Assembly: GCA_050944435.1 (NCBI GenBank)
Contig: JBMNRB010000006.1
Span: 1 to 64,000 of the forward strand
Source: Ruminococcus_G sp050944435
Lineage (GTDB): Bacteria; Bacillota; Clostridia; Lachnospirales; Lachnospiraceae
Direction of reading: 5' to 3'
DNA: 64,000 nucleotides
The translations under genes and the position numbers were made by a program. Under the pieces are notes generated by a model. That model was given only the letters and a program-made list of their open reading frames with translations, was not told where the DNA came from and made no database searches. Numbering within the stretch: position 1 is the stretch's first letter; the number at the start of each line of letters is the position of its first letter. Of this stretch, positions 9,049-18,475 are shown piece by piece.

Positions 9049-11466
9049 ATGAACACATCATTATCATGGATAAAACAGTATGTACCGGATCTGGACGTTA
9101 CGGCACAGGAATATGGGGATGCCATGACATTGTCAGGTACAAAAGTGGAAGGGTATGAAGAGCTGGATGCGGATCTGGAGCGGATTGTCATCGGGCAGAT
9201 AGAAAAAATTGAAGCTCATCCCGATGCGGACAAACTGATCGTATGTCAGGTGAACGTAGGCGAGGAGACGGTTCAGATTGTGACCGGCGCGCCAAACGTG
9301 AAAGAAGGAGACAAGGTTCCCGTAGTTCTGGACGGCGGCCGCGTGGCGGGAGGCCATGACGGGAAGATGACGCCGGGAGGCATTAAAATCAAAAAGGGAA
9401 AATTAAGAGGGGTGGAGTCCTGCGGCATGATGTGCTCCATCGAAGAGCTGGGCAGCACCAGAGAGATGTATCCCGAGGCGCCGGAATATGGCATCTATAT
9501 CTTTCCGGAGGATGCGAAAGTAGGCGAAAGTGCCATTCATGCATTGGGACTGGATGACGTTATTTTTGAATATGAGATTACCTCCAATCGGGTGGACTGC
9601 TACGGCGTGCTGGGAATTGCCCGGGAAGCTGCCGCCACTTTTCAAAAGGAATTCAAACCGCCGGTGGTAAAAGAGACCGGAAACGAAGAAGACGCTCACG
9701 ATTACATTAAGGTGACGGTAAAGGATGAAGATCTATGTCCCCGGTACTGTGCCCGGGTGGTAAAAAATGTAAAAATTGGTCCGTCACCCAAGTGGATGCA
9801 GAGGTGCCTGGCTGCCAACGGTATCCGTCCCATTAATAATCTGGTAGATATCACCAACTATGTGATGGAAGAATACGGACAGCCCATGCATGCCTATGAT
9901 CTGGATACCATTGCCGGACATGAGATCATTGTAAGACGGGCGGCTAAAGATGAAAAATTTGTTACCCTGGACGGTCAGGAAAGAACCATGGATGACTCTG
10001 TGCTGATGATCTGTGACGCGGAAAAAGCAGTAGGTATCGCAGGCATCATGGGAGGCGAAAACTCTATGATTACCGATTCCGTAAAGACGGTGCTTTTCGA
10101 GGCGGCGTGCTTTGACGGTACCAACATACGTCTTTCCAGCAAACGTGTGGGACTTCGGACCGACGCATCCGGAAAATTTGAGAAGGGTCTGGATCCCAAT
10201 AATGCCAAAAGCGCCATTGACCGGGCTTGCCAGCTGATGGAAGAACTGGGAGCGGGAGAAGTCGTCGGCGGTACGGTGGATGTGTATACCAGGAGAAAAG
10301 AACCGGTGCGGGTACCCTTCGAGCCGGAGAAAATCAATGCATTGCTGGGAACAGATATCTCACAGGAGCAGATGCTGGAATATTTAAGCAGGGTAGAGCT
10401 GGTTTATGACGAAAAGACCAATGAAATCGTGGCGCCAACCTTCCGGCAGGATATTTTCCGTACGGCTGATCTGGCAGAGGAAGTAGCCCGTTTTTACGGA
10501 TATGACAATATTCCCATGACCTTGCCCAGCGGAGAGGCGACCACAGGAAAGAAATCCTTTAAAATGCGCATAGAAGAGACGGCGAGAGATGTGGCTGAAT
10601 TCTGCGGATTTTCCCAGGGAATGTGCTATTCCTTCGAAAGTCCGAAGGTTTTCGACAAGCTGCTTATACCTGAGGACAGTCCCCTTAGAAACGCAGTGAC
10701 GATTCAGAATCCTTTGGGAGAGGATTTCAGCATTATGAGGACGATTTCTCTGAACGGCATGCTCACTTCCCTGGCGTCCAACTACAACCGGAGAAATAAA
10801 AATGTAAGGCTTTATGAACTGGGGAATATCTATCTGCCCAAGCAGCTTCCGCTGACAGAACTTCCCCAGGAGCGGATGATGTTTACCCTGGGTATGTACG
10901 GAGAAGGGGATTTCTTCGATATGAAAGGCGTAGTGGAAGAATTCCTGGAAAAGGCGGGTATGCATAAGAAAGTCCAGTACGATCCCACAGATAAGAAACC
11001 GTTCCTCCATCCGGGGCGCCAGGCCGATGTGGTTTATGAGGGAAGCTGCGTGGGATATCTTGGTGAAATTCATCTGGAAGTGGCGGATAATTACGATATC
11101 AAAACCAAAGTGTATGTGGCGGTTCTTGATATTCTGTCCATTCTGGAATATGCAACTTATAACCGGAAATACAGCGGCATTGCCAGATACCCGGCGGTGA
11201 CCAGGGATATCAGCATGGTGCTTCCAAAAGAGATAATGGTGGGCGAGATTGAAAAAATCATCGAGCAGAGAGGCGGAAAGATTCTGGAATCCTATCAGCT
11301 GTTTGATGTTTATGAGGGAGATCAGATTGAGGAAGGTTATAAATCCGTCGCCTACTCCATCACCTTCCGCGCTCTGGATCGGACACTGGAAGAAGGGGAT
11401 ATCGCTGGAGCAATGAAGAAGATATTGAACGGTTTAGAAGGATTGGGAGCTGTTTTAAGACAGTAA
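9049..11466 (+). CDS. pheT: Phenylalanyl-tRNA synthetase beta subunit
   Basis: The 805-residue partner of PheS carries tRNA binding and editing. In order there is an EMAP-type tRNA-binding domain (about residues 40-150), the B3/B4 editing domain, the B5 domain, the catalytic-like core, and a C-terminal FDX-ACB anticodon-binding domain (about 710-805, beginning near YPAVTRDISMV). AGGAGG precedes ATG 9049; an adjacent in-frame GTG at 9046 is less likely. The histidine phosphatase gene starts 10 bases after the stop, so the operon continues. Confidence 0.97.
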   Translation: MNTSLSWIKQYVPDLDVTAQEYGDAMTLSGTKVEGYEELDADLERIVIGQIEKIEAHPDADKLIVCQVNVGEETVQIVTGAPNVKEGDKVPVVLDGGRVAGGHDGKMTPGGIKIKKGKLRGVESCGMMCSIEELGSTREMYPEAPEYGIYIFPEDAKVGESAIHALGLDDVIFEYEITSNRVDCYGVLGIAREAAATFQKEFKPPVVKETGNEEDAHDYIKVTVKDEDLCPRYCARVVKNVKIGPSPKWMQRCLAANGIRPINNLVDITNYVMEEYGQPMHAYDLDTIAGHEIIVRRAAKDEKFVTLDGQERTMDDSVLMICDAEKAVGIAGIMGGENSMITDSVKTVLFEAACFDGTNIRLSSKRVGLRTDASGKFEKGLDPNNAKSAIDRACQLMEELGAGEVVGGTVDVYTRRKEPVRVPFEPEKINALLGTDISQEQMLEYLSRVELVYDEKTNEIVAPTFRQDIFRTADLAEEVARFYGYDNIPMTLPSGEATTGKKSFKMRIEETARDVAEFCGFSQGMCYSFESPKVFDKLLIPEDSPLRNAVTIQNPLGEDFSIMRTISLNGMLTSLASNYNRRNKNVRLYELGNIYLPKQLPLTELPQERMMFTLGMYGEGDFFDMKGVVEEFLEKAGMHKKVQYDPTDKKPFLHPGRQADVVYEGSCVGYLGEIHLEVADNYDIKTKVYVAVLDILSILEYATYNRKYSGIARYPAVTRDISMVLPKEIMVGEIEKIIEQRGGKILESYQLFDVYEGDQIEEGYKSVAYSITFRALDRTLEEGDIAGAMKKILNGLEGLGAVLRQ

Positions 11467-11476
11467 TAGGTATATC

Positions 11477-12130
11477 ATGAAGTTATATTTTATCAGACAC
11501 GGAGAAACCGTGTGGAATACACAGGCAAAGCTTCAGGGGAAATCAGACATTCCCCTGAACGAAAAAGGAGAATCCCTGGCGCGTCTGACCGGGGAGGCGC
11601 TTTCCAAGGTGCATTTCGATGCAGTATATTCCAGCCCATTAAAACGGGCGATGCAGACGGCGCAGCTGGTAAGGAAAAAGACGGACGCTCCCGTTGTCGC
11701 TGACAAGCGGCTGGAGGAGATTGGTTTTGGAATCTGGGAAGGTTTGTCCTGCCACAGAGATCATTACGAAATTCCGTCGGATTCCTTTCAGGCGTTTTTT
11801 ATGGATCCTTTCGGATACGAGCCTCCCGAAGACGGAGAGAAGGTCGGGGAAGTATGTGAACGGGCGGCAGACTTTTTAAAAGAGCTGATCAGCAAAAGAG
11901 GGGATGAGGATATCAATGTGCTGATATCCACCCATGGCTGTACCCTGCGGGCCCTGATGAATTATTTTTATCAGGAATATACGGGGAATTTCTGGAGAGG
12001 CCATGTGCCGCCGAACTGCAGTGTCTGCATCGTGGAGGTAAACAGGGACGGCTTCCAAATTCTGGCGGAAGACAAGGTTTATTATGATAAAGACAGTGCG
12101 GGCGATTATTACGGGGAGGGAAGAGCGTGA
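11477..12130 (+). CDS. Histidine phosphatase family protein
   Basis: This 217-residue enzyme belongs to the phosphoglycerate mutase-like histidine phosphatases. The phosphohistidine motif RHGET lies at residues 7-11, the second arginine region is SPLKRAMQTAQ, and the second catalytic histidine is in STHGCTLRAL. The substrate is unknown; relatives include CobC, GpmB-like phosphatases and PhoE. It is located between pheT and queA, with a 4-base overlap with queA, which indicates co-transcription and coupled translation rather than a shared pathway. Confidence 0.85.
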   Translation: MKLYFIRHGETVWNTQAKLQGKSDIPLNEKGESLARLTGEALSKVHFDAVYSSPLKRAMQTAQLVRKKTDAPVVADKRLEEIGFGIWEGLSCHRDHYEIPSDSFQAFFMDPFGYEPPEDGEKVGEVCERAADFLKELISKRGDEDINVLISTHGCTLRALMNYFYQEYTGNFWRGHVPPNCSVCIVEVNRDGFQILAEDKVYYDKDSAGDYYGEGRA

Positions 12131-13152
12131 AAACTTCGGACTTTTATTACGACTTACCCCAGGAGCTGATTGCCCAGGATCCCCTGGAAAAACGTTCCGA
12201 TTCCAGGCTGATGCATCTGGACCGGAAAACAGGAGAAATCCGTCATCAGCATTTCACCGACATCTTAGAATGGCTCCGGCCCGGAGACTGTCTGGTGATT
12301 AATGATACGAAGGTGATTCCGGCCCGCCTGTATGGACAGAAAGAGGGTACCGATGCCCATATTGAAATTCTTTTGCTGAAGCGAAGAGATAAAGATGTGT
12401 GGGAAACTCTGGTAAAACCGGGGAAAAAGGCGAAAATTGGCGCCAGACTGATCTTTGGCGGCGGTATTTTAAAAGGTGAAGTGATTGACATTGTGGAGGA
12501 AGGAAACCGGCTGATCCGGTTTGAATATGAAGGAATCTTTGAAGAAATTCTGGATGCACTGGGGGAAATGCCCCTGCCTCCCTATATCACCCATAAGCTG
12601 CAGGATAAAAACCGTTATCAGACCGTCTATGCCAAGCATGACGGTTCGGCGGCGGCACCCACAGCGGGACTTCATTTTACGGAGGAGCTGCTCGGACAGG
12701 TGAAGGATATGGGTGTTTCCATTGCTCATGTAACTCTTCATGTGGGACTGGGAACTTTTCGTCCGGTAAAGGTGGAAGATGTAACGCAGCACCACATGCA
12801 TTCAGAGTTTTATGTGGTGGAGGAAGATCAGGCGAACCTGATCAATGATACGAAAAAATCCGGAAAAAGAGTGATTTCTGTGGGCACCACAAGCTGCCGC
12901 ACTCTGGAATCGGCGGCAGATGATAAAGGGATGGTGAAAGCAGGAAGCGGATGGACGGACATTTTTATTTATCCCGGATATCAGTTTAAGGTGATCGATG
13001 GACTGATCACAAATTTTCATCTCCCGGGATCTACTTTGATGATGCTGGTTTCCGCATTGGCGGGGAAAGATAAGATCATGGAGGCCTATGAGGAGGCGGT
13101 AAAGGAAAAATATCGCTTTTTTTCCTTTGGAGACGCCATGTTTATTGATTAA
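12127..13152 (+). CDS. queA: tRNA preQ1(34) S-adenosylmethionine ribosyltransferase-isomerase
   Basis: QueA transfers the ribosyl part of S-adenosylmethionine to preQ1 at tRNA position 34 to give epoxyqueuosine. The 341-residue length and the motifs YDLPQELIAQDP at the N-terminus, LVINDTKVIPARL, and GLHFTEELL with HVTLHVGLGTF are characteristic. The start is GTG, overlapping the previous stop (GTGA), with a GGGAGGG-type site in the preceding gene. A terminator follows at 13167-13195. No other queuosine genes are in the window. Confidence 0.95.
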   Translation: MKTSDFYYDLPQELIAQDPLEKRSDSRLMHLDRKTGEIRHQHFTDILEWLRPGDCLVINDTKVIPARLYGQKEGTDAHIEILLLKRRDKDVWETLVKPGKKAKIGARLIFGGGILKGEVIDIVEEGNRLIRFEYEGIFEEILDALGEMPLPPYITHKLQDKNRYQTVYAKHDGSAAAPTAGLHFTEELLGQVKDMGVSIAHVTLHVGLGTFRPVKVEDVTQHHMHSEFYVVEEDQANLINDTKKSGKRVISVGTTSCRTLESAADDKGMVKAGSGWTDIFIYPGYQFKVIDGLITNFHLPGSTLMMLVSALAGKDKIMEAYEEAVKEKYRFFSFGDAMFID

Positions 13153-13166
13153 TATATTGAGCAGAA

Positions 13167-13195
13167 GAGGACAGTTGAACACTGTCCCCTTTTTT
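13167..13195 (+). terminator. Terminator after queA
   Basis: GGACAGT (13169-13175) pairs with ACTGTCC (13181-13187), followed by a C and a T-run. Confidence 0.8.
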
Positions 13196-13304
13196 ATTTA
13201 CACGGGGAAAAATATTGACAGCAAACAGATTCTATAGTATTTTATATAGTAAGTAGTAAGTAATATGTAATATGTGAAAAGACAGAAAGCTAGGAGGATA
13301 GAGG

Positions 13305-13955
13305 ATGAAGGATTTGTCACTGACACAAAAATATTTACTTTGCGTTTTAAACAGTAAAGGCAGGGTTTCTACTTTTGAAATTGAAAAAGTCATGTGTATT
13401 GCGGCGTCCGGAGTAATTGAACTGCTTCTGGATGGGATAGCGGAACTGGACAAGAAAAAGATAGAGTTGAAAAAGGCGCTGCCTATGGAGAAAAAGTTTT
13501 TACAGCCGATATACGATTTCATTGAAAGAAAGCAGCCGGTGAAATTCGAAAAAGTGATTGAAAATTACTCCATTGCATTTACCGATAAAAACATTAATGA
13601 ACTGATTGGAAGTCTTGGGGAATCTCTGGCGGAGGCTGGATGTGTCAGAAAGGAAAAGGGAGGGTTGTTCGGAGGAAAAGACGTTTATGTTCCGGATAAA
13701 AAAGAAGTAGATTTGATCATTCAGAACATTCGGGCGGAGATTCTGGAAGAAGGAGAGTTGTCAGAGGATATTGTCGCACTGACAGCCCTTTTGAATAAAA
13801 GCGGAGATCTTACCAAATATTTTTCTGCTTATGAGAAAAAAGATTTGAAGAATCGTCTGAGAGAAATTAAGGAAAATCCCATGAATAAAGAGATCCAAAA
13901 AGTAGCTGATTATGTAGATACGTTGCTTTTGCTGCTCATCGTTGCAGGTACTTGA
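13305..13955 (+). CDS. Possible GPP34/GOLPH3-like protein
   Basis: This is a 216-residue cytosolic protein with a leucine-rich N-terminus (LTQKYLLCVLNSKG) and a C-terminal part containing YFSAYEKKDLKNRLREI and a hydrophobic end. The layout resembles the GPP34 domain family, whose eukaryotic member GOLPH3 binds phosphatidylinositol 4-phosphate. Bacterial members are poorly characterised, and I cannot confirm the fold by eye. A strong AGGAGG site precedes the ATG. A TTGACA at 13215-13220 lies upstream, but no well-placed -10 box is obvious. Short near-direct repeats (AAGTAGTAAGTAATATGTAATATGTG broken into its units) lie at about 13251-13276. A MerR gene follows after 18 bases. Confidence 0.45.
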   Translation: MKDLSLTQKYLLCVLNSKGRVSTFEIEKVMCIAASGVIELLLDGIAELDKKKIELKKALPMEKKFLQPIYDFIERKQPVKFEKVIENYSIAFTDKNINELIGSLGESLAEAGCVRKEKGGLFGGKDVYVPDKKEVDLIIQNIRAEILEEGELSEDIVALTALLNKSGDLTKYFSAYEKKDLKNRLREIKENPMNKEIQKVADYVDTLLLLLIVAGT

Positions 13956-13973
13956 TGAAAGAAGGGGTGTGCA

Positions 13974-14252
13974 ATGTCAAGGCAAAGAACCATGGAAGCC
14001 ATTTTGGCCTCGGAATATGTGACGATTGGAGAATTGGTGCGGCTGACGGGAGTCCGCTACAGTACATTGAAGTTCTACACAGAAGAAGGATTTCTTCCTT
14101 TTAAACAGGAAGAGTGTAAACTGACGCGGCGATATCCCAGAGAAAAGACGGTAAAGCGTATTGCTTTTATAAAAGAGCTGAGAGACCACGGGAAAACGAT
14201 TTCTCAAATCAGGGAGATGCTGAATGGAGAAGAACATGACGGTGAAAATTGA
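13974..14252 (+). CDS. MerR-family transcriptional regulator
   Basis: The 92-residue protein is essentially a lone MerR DNA-binding domain. The helix-turn-helix is at about residues 17-37 (VTIGELVRLTG followed by YSTLKFYTEEG), and the second helical region is near KRIAFIKELRDHG. It lacks the coiled coil and effector domain of full-length MerR proteins, so the inducer is unknown. It overlaps the following nucleotidyltransferase gene by 17 bases, which suggests a coupled pair. Confidence 0.8.
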   Translation: MSRQRTMEAILASEYVTIGELVRLTGVRYSTLKFYTEEGFLPFKQEECKLTRRYPREKTVKRIAFIKELRDHGKTISQIREMLNGEEHDGEN

Positions 14253-14928
14253 TGCATGGATGGAAGCCTATAAAAGCGCTGTGGAAAAGCAATTTGGAAA
14301 AAGAATCTGGTTTATGGGCTTGCAGGGAAGTTATGGCCGCCGGGAAGCCGGCGAACACAGCGATATCGATGTGGTTTTGATTTTAGATAATTTATCTCCA
14401 GAAGATTTGCACAGATACGGACAACTGCTGAATGATCTTCCGTACAGAGAACTGGTCTGTGGATTTGTGTCGGGAAAAGAGGAACTGTTGGCCTGGGAGC
14501 CCTCTGATCTGTTTCAGTTTTATTATGATACTGTACCGGTCATTGGCTCTTTGGATATACTGCTGAAACGTATTCAAAAGGAAGATATTCTCCGGGCAAT
14601 ACACAGCGGAGTCTGTAATGTGTATCATATGTGCGTTCACAACATGCTCCACGAAAAAAGCGGGGACATTCTGAGAGATCTTTATAAAGCTTCCGGCTTC
14701 CTGCTCCAGGCCATTGCCTTCTATCAAACCGGAATATATAAAAAAAGAAAGTCGGAGCTTTTGGGCCTTTTGCAAAAGGAAGAACGCAGAATACTGGAGC
14801 AGGGAATTAATCTGAAGAAAGGCAAGGAGCTTTCCGAGAAAGAGACGGCGCTTTTTTCTTCCGATCTGATGGCGTGGTCATCAAAATGGATTCGATATTG
14901 TGACAGTAAAAATAAGAAAAAAAGTTAG
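14236..14928 (+). CDS. Nucleotidyltransferase-domain protein
   Basis: This 230-residue protein carries the polymerase-beta-type nucleotidyltransferase signature: GSYGRREAGEHSDID, with the two metal-binding aspartates in DID near residue 46. The C-terminal half is helical, as in aminoglycoside adenylyltransferases. It may modify a small molecule such as an aminoglycoside, but the substrate cannot be deduced. The start at 14236 is chosen because GGAG stands 6 bases upstream; an earlier in-frame ATG at 14224 lacks a site. A terminator follows directly. Confidence 0.7.
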   Translation: MTVKIDAWMEAYKSAVEKQFGKRIWFMGLQGSYGRREAGEHSDIDVVLILDNLSPEDLHRYGQLLNDLPYRELVCGFVSGKEELLAWEPSDLFQFYYDTVPVIGSLDILLKRIQKEDILRAIHSGVCNVYHMCVHNMLHEKSGDILRDLYKASGFLLQAIAFYQTGIYKKRKSELLGLLQKEERRILEQGINLKKGKELSEKETALFSSDLMAWSSKWIRYCDSKNKKKS

Positions 14929-14932
14929 GATG

Positions 14933-14958
14933 ATCCGGCGTACAACGCCGGATTTTTC
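14933..14958 (+). terminator. Terminator after the nucleotidyltransferase gene
   Basis: ATCCGGCGT (14933-14941) pairs perfectly with ACGCCGGAT (14945-14953), followed by TTTT. Confidence 0.88.
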
Positions 14959-14968
14959 TGACATAAAA

Positions 14969-14997
14969 TTGACTTTGTGCTTCGATAACTGTATAAT
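14969..14997 (+). promoter_or_regulatory. Promoter of the ABC transporter pair
   Basis: TTGACT (14969-14974), a 17-base spacer and a perfect TATAAT (14992-14997), about 40 bases before the ATPase start. Confidence 0.75.
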
Positions 14998-15038
14998 CAT
15001 AAAAACACTGCGTATGGATAGAAAAGCGGAGGAGTATT

Positions 15039-15746
15039 ATGAATTTTATCATTGAGCATTTGTCAAAACACTTTGGCAAAAAAGAAGTGTTAAAAGACAT
15101 CACCTTTACCTTTGAAAGCGGGAAGATATACGGCCTTCTGGGAAGAAACGGTGCGGGAAAAACTACTTTATTTAACTGTCTGAACCGGGATATGAAGAAT
15201 GACGGCGGGAATTTCTGGCTGGAGGACGGCGGCCTTCGCCGTGAAATTAAGGCGGAAGATATCGGGTATGTGCTTTCTGCCCCCACGGTTCCGGAATTTC
15301 TCACCGGACGGGAATTTCTCAAATTTTTCCTGGAAATCAATGAGGACAGTATTCCGGAGCCCAGACCGCTGGACGAATACTTTTCTTATATGAGCATTGA
15401 ACCGGAGGACAGGGATAAATTGATGAAAGATTATTCCCATGGAATGAAAAATAAGATGCAGATGCTGATTAATATCATCGCCAGACCTAATCTGCTTTTA
15501 CTGGACGAACCTCTGACTTCGCTGGATGTGGTGGTGGCCGAGGAGATGAAACAGCTTCTGCGCAATCTGAAAAAAGACAGGATTACCATTTTTTCTACCC
15601 ATATCCTGGATTTGGCCCTGGATCTTTGTGACGAAATTGTGCTTCTCAATCACGGGGAACTGGAGAGGGTGGACAAGTCCAATCTGGACAGCCGGGAATT
15701 TAGAGATAAGATAATAGCTGCCCTGCGGGAGGAAAACCATGATTAA
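15039..15746 (+). CDS. ABC transporter ATP-binding protein
   Basis: This 235-residue ATPase would power the permease encoded next. Walker A is GRNGAGKTT (about residues 35-43) and Walker B is LLLLDEP (about 152-158). The expected LSGGQ signature is replaced by the atypical SHGMKNK, a pattern common in ABC-2 type ATPases. GGAGG precedes the start. It overlaps the permease gene by 8 bases. Substrate unknown. Confidence 0.88.
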   Translation: MNFIIEHLSKHFGKKEVLKDITFTFESGKIYGLLGRNGAGKTTLFNCLNRDMKNDGGNFWLEDGGLRREIKAEDIGYVLSAPTVPEFLTGREFLKFFLEINEDSIPEPRPLDEYFSYMSIEPEDRDKLMKDYSHGMKNKMQMLINIIARPNLLLLDEPLTSLDVVVAEEMKQLLRNLKKDRITIFSTHILDLALDLCDEIVLLNHGELERVDKSNLDSREFRDKIIAALREENHD

Positions 15747-17310
15747 AACACTTCGTCTTTCTTTTTCGTTGAGAAATACCTATCGGGTCAACAGCATTTT
15801 ATATTCGCTGAAACAGATCCCCTTGATTAAGAAACTGCTGCCGGATATGCTGTATCGGGTATGGGGATTGAAGGTCTTTGCCAATGTGCTTTCGGTTTTA
15901 TGGGAGTTAATTTCTATTTTTCTGGGGAAATTTCTCTATTTTCTGCTGATGATCGCAGGGGCGGGCCTTTTGTATGAAGGAATGCCAAAAGACGCCTTAT
16001 ACCTTCATATCCTGCTGTTCCTGACCATAATCGGGGCGTTTGCCAACACCAGTCTGTTCAATCCCACCAGGGATAAGTACTACGCCATGATTTTAATGAG
16101 GATGGATTCACGGGAATATACTCTGGTAAATTATGGATACAGTATACTGAAAATTATCGTGGGTTTTCTGCCCTTTACGCTTCTGTTCGGAAGGATGGCA
16201 GGACTTTCTGTATATGTCTGTCTGCTGCTTCCCCTTTCCGTGGCCGGACTGAAGCTGACGGCGGCGGCCATTTCCTTGTGGGATTATGAACGAAGAGGCG
16301 TTGCCTATAATGAAAATCAGCTGAGCAAATACGCCTGGCTTGCCATGGGACTTTTGTTGGCGGCATCTTATGGTCTGCCTGCAGTGGGAGTTGTTCTTCC
16401 AAAAGAAGCGGCGGCAGTTGTCATGCTTCTATTTATTCCGGCGGGAGCGCTGGGAATTCGAAAAATTATAACCTTCGGCAGTTATCGGGAAGTTAATCAG
16501 CAGCTTTTGTCCAGGATTACCAGTCAAATGGACAATGGAGCACAGATCAGTCAGAAGCAGAGCCAGAAGGCAATCAGTACGGACGTTTCCATCACCAGCA
16601 GGAGAAAGGGATTCGAATATCTGAACGAATTGTTTATTCGCCGCCATCAGAAAATACTGTGGAAGGCGTCCAAAAAAGTAGCGGCGATCAGCAGCTTTTT
16701 GATTTTAGGCTGCCTTCTGGCCCTTTATATCCGGCCGGAAATGAAAGAACGGGTAAATGAACTTATGCTGACTTTTCTGCCTTATTTTGTCTTTATCATG
16801 TATGCCATTAACCGAGGCACCGAATTTACGAAAGCGCTGTTCATGAATTGTGATCACAGTCTTTTGACCTATTCCTTTTATAAACAGCCGGCCATGGTGC
16901 TGAAACTGTTTCGCATTCGTCTCAGAGAGATTATCAAGATAAATCTGCTGCCTGCGGCAGTAATCGGAGCCGGACTGGCTTTGATCCTTTTCGTTTCCGG
17001 AGGAACGGATTATCCGCTGAACTACGGCGTGATTTTTATCTCCATTCTGGCTATGAGTATGTTTTTCTCGGTTCATTATCTGACGATCTACTATTTGCTT
17101 CAGCCTTATAACGGGGGAACGGAAATGAAAAGCGGGATGTATCCGGTAATCTTGTCCGCAACGTATCTGGTATGCTTTTTTATGATGCGGCTGAAAATGG
17201 ATACGTTGATTTTCGGAATATTGTGCATTGTATTCTGCGTTCTTTACTGTATCTTGGCATGTTTTCTCATCTATCGGCTGGCGCCGAAAACTTTTCGTCT
17301 GCGTTCCTGA
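15739..17310 (+). CDS. ABC-2-type membrane permease
   Basis: This 523-residue protein has roughly a dozen hydrophobic segments in two groups, separated by a hydrophilic stretch of about 60 residues near the middle (QQLLSRITSQMDNGAQISQK region). It is the expected membrane partner of the preceding ATPase, with which it overlaps by 8 bases. I recognise no substrate-specific motif; exporters of lipids, peptides or drugs are possible. Confidence 0.7.
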   Translation: MIKTLRLSFSLRNTYRVNSILYSLKQIPLIKKLLPDMLYRVWGLKVFANVLSVLWELISIFLGKFLYFLLMIAGAGLLYEGMPKDALYLHILLFLTIIGAFANTSLFNPTRDKYYAMILMRMDSREYTLVNYGYSILKIIVGFLPFTLLFGRMAGLSVYVCLLLPLSVAGLKLTAAAISLWDYERRGVAYNENQLSKYAWLAMGLLLAASYGLPAVGVVLPKEAAAVVMLLFIPAGALGIRKIITFGSYREVNQQLLSRITSQMDNGAQISQKQSQKAISTDVSITSRRKGFEYLNELFIRRHQKILWKASKKVAAISSFLILGCLLALYIRPEMKERVNELMLTFLPYFVFIMYAINRGTEFTKALFMNCDHSLLTYSFYKQPAMVLKLFRIRLREIIKINLLPAAVIGAGLALILFVSGGTDYPLNYGVIFISILAMSMFFSVHYLTIYYLLQPYNGGTEMKSGMYPVILSATYLVCFFMMRLKMDTLIFGILCIVFCVLYCILACFLIYRLAPKTFRLRS

Positions 17311-17346
17311 AAAGGGTGATGTCTGAAGAAAAAGGAGAATAAATGA

Positions 17347-17874
17347 ATGGATAAAATATTGGTTCTTTATAAATCAAAGTATGGAGCAACAAAAAAATAC
17401 GCAAATATGTTAAAAGAGGAGCTGGGATGTGAGATATTGAAAATCGAAGACTGGAATCCTTCGCTTTCGGATGATTATGACAGTATTGTCTTTGCCGGAG
17501 CTGTCTATGCCAGCGGCATAGGGGGAATAGACATTCTGCGGAAAAATTATGATAAGCTGAAAAATAAGAAAACGGCAGTGTTCTGTGTTGGCGCGTCGCC
17601 CTACGATGAAAAGGCCATTGCCGATGTGAAAGAGCATAACATGAAAGGCGAGCTGAAAAATGTACCGCTTTTTTACGGCAGAGGAGCCTGGGATGAGAAA
17701 GCTATGAATTTTAAGGATCGTATGCTCTGTAAAATGCTGCAGAAAGCCATCGGGAAAAAGGATCCGGCCAATTACGAGCCCTGGATGGCGGCCCTGATGG
17801 AGGCCGCCGGTCAGAAATGCGATTGGACAGACCGCAGTTATCTGGTTCCGCTGATTGAGTATCTGCAGCAGTAA
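17347..17874 (+). CDS. Flavodoxin-domain protein
   Basis: The 175-residue protein begins with a flavodoxin-type FMN phosphate loop (YKSKYGATKKYA, residues 8-19) and continues with the SIVFAGAVYASGI strand-loop near residue 50. It resembles HemG-like or stand-alone flavodoxin-fold redox proteins of anaerobes. The physiological partner is unknown. It lies 36 bases after the permease, so it could be the last gene of that transcript. Confidence 0.72.
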   Translation: MDKILVLYKSKYGATKKYANMLKEELGCEILKIEDWNPSLSDDYDSIVFAGAVYASGIGGIDILRKNYDKLKNKKTAVFCVGASPYDEKAIADVKEHNMKGELKNVPLFYGRGAWDEKAMNFKDRMLCKMLQKAIGKKDPANYEPWMAALMEAAGQKCDWTDRSYLVPLIEYLQQ

Positions 17875-17942
17875 TACTTTTCTTTACAGCAGGCAAAGGG
17901 GAACAGAAAGTAAAAGAAGGAGAAAAGAAGGGAGGAAGAATT

Positions 17943-18461
17943 ATGGGAAAAACAGGTTTTCTGCAGGCAGTTCGCGGGGATATTACTAAAGTGACCGGCA
18001 TGGATGCCATCGTAAATGCCGCCAACACCAGTCTTCTGGGAGGCGGAGGGGTGGACGGCGCTATTCACCGGGCGGCGGGACCTCAGCTTCTGGAAGAGTG
18101 CCGAACTCTTCATGGCTGTGAAACGGGGAAAGCAAAGATCACAGGGGCTTACCGCTTGCCCTGCCGCTATGTAATTCACACACCGGGGCCTGTCTGGCGG
18201 GGAGGAGATCATGGGGAAAGAGAACTTTTGGCTTCCTGTTACCGGTCTTGTCTGGAACTGGCGGTGGAATATGGCATCCGACGAATTGCGTTTCCCTCCA
18301 TTGCTACAGGAGTCTATCATTTTCCAGTGAGAGAGGCGGCGGGGATTGCGGTGGAGACGGCAAAAAATTTTATGGAGCTGCACCCCGGAAAACTGGAAGT
18401 GATTCAGTGGGTTCTCTTTGATGAGGAGACGCTGAAAATCTATGAAGAGGCACAAACCTGA
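17943..18461 (+). CDS. Macrodomain protein, probable O-acetyl-ADP-ribose deacetylase
   Basis: This 172-residue protein is a complete macrodomain of the YmdB type. It has DAIVNAANTSLLGGGGVDGAIH (split here as DAIVNAANTSLLG and GGGVDGAIHRAAG), which contains the ADP-ribose-binding loop and catalytic asparagine/aspartate, and a second loop FPSIATGVYHFP. The family removes acetyl groups or ADP-ribose from adducts. GGGAGG precedes the ATG. No NAD-dependent deacetylase or ADP-ribosyltransferase is adjacent. Confidence 0.88.
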   Translation: MGKTGFLQAVRGDITKVTGMDAIVNAANTSLLGGGGVDGAIHRAAGPQLLEECRTLHGCETGKAKITGAYRLPCRYVIHTPGPVWRGGDHGERELLASCYRSCLELAVEYGIRRIAFPSIATGVYHFPVREAAGIAVETAKNFMELHPGKLEVIQWVLFDEETLKIYEEAQT

Positions 18462-18475
18462 AATCCAGCAGGCGT

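Noticed and set aside
10384..11073. 229-codon ORF on the minus strand
   Set aside because: Lies entirely inside pheT, with no supporting signals.
13251..13276. Short AAGTA/AATATGT tandem units, considered as a repeat array
   Set aside because: Only two or three imperfect units; no CRISPR-like spacing anywhere in the window.
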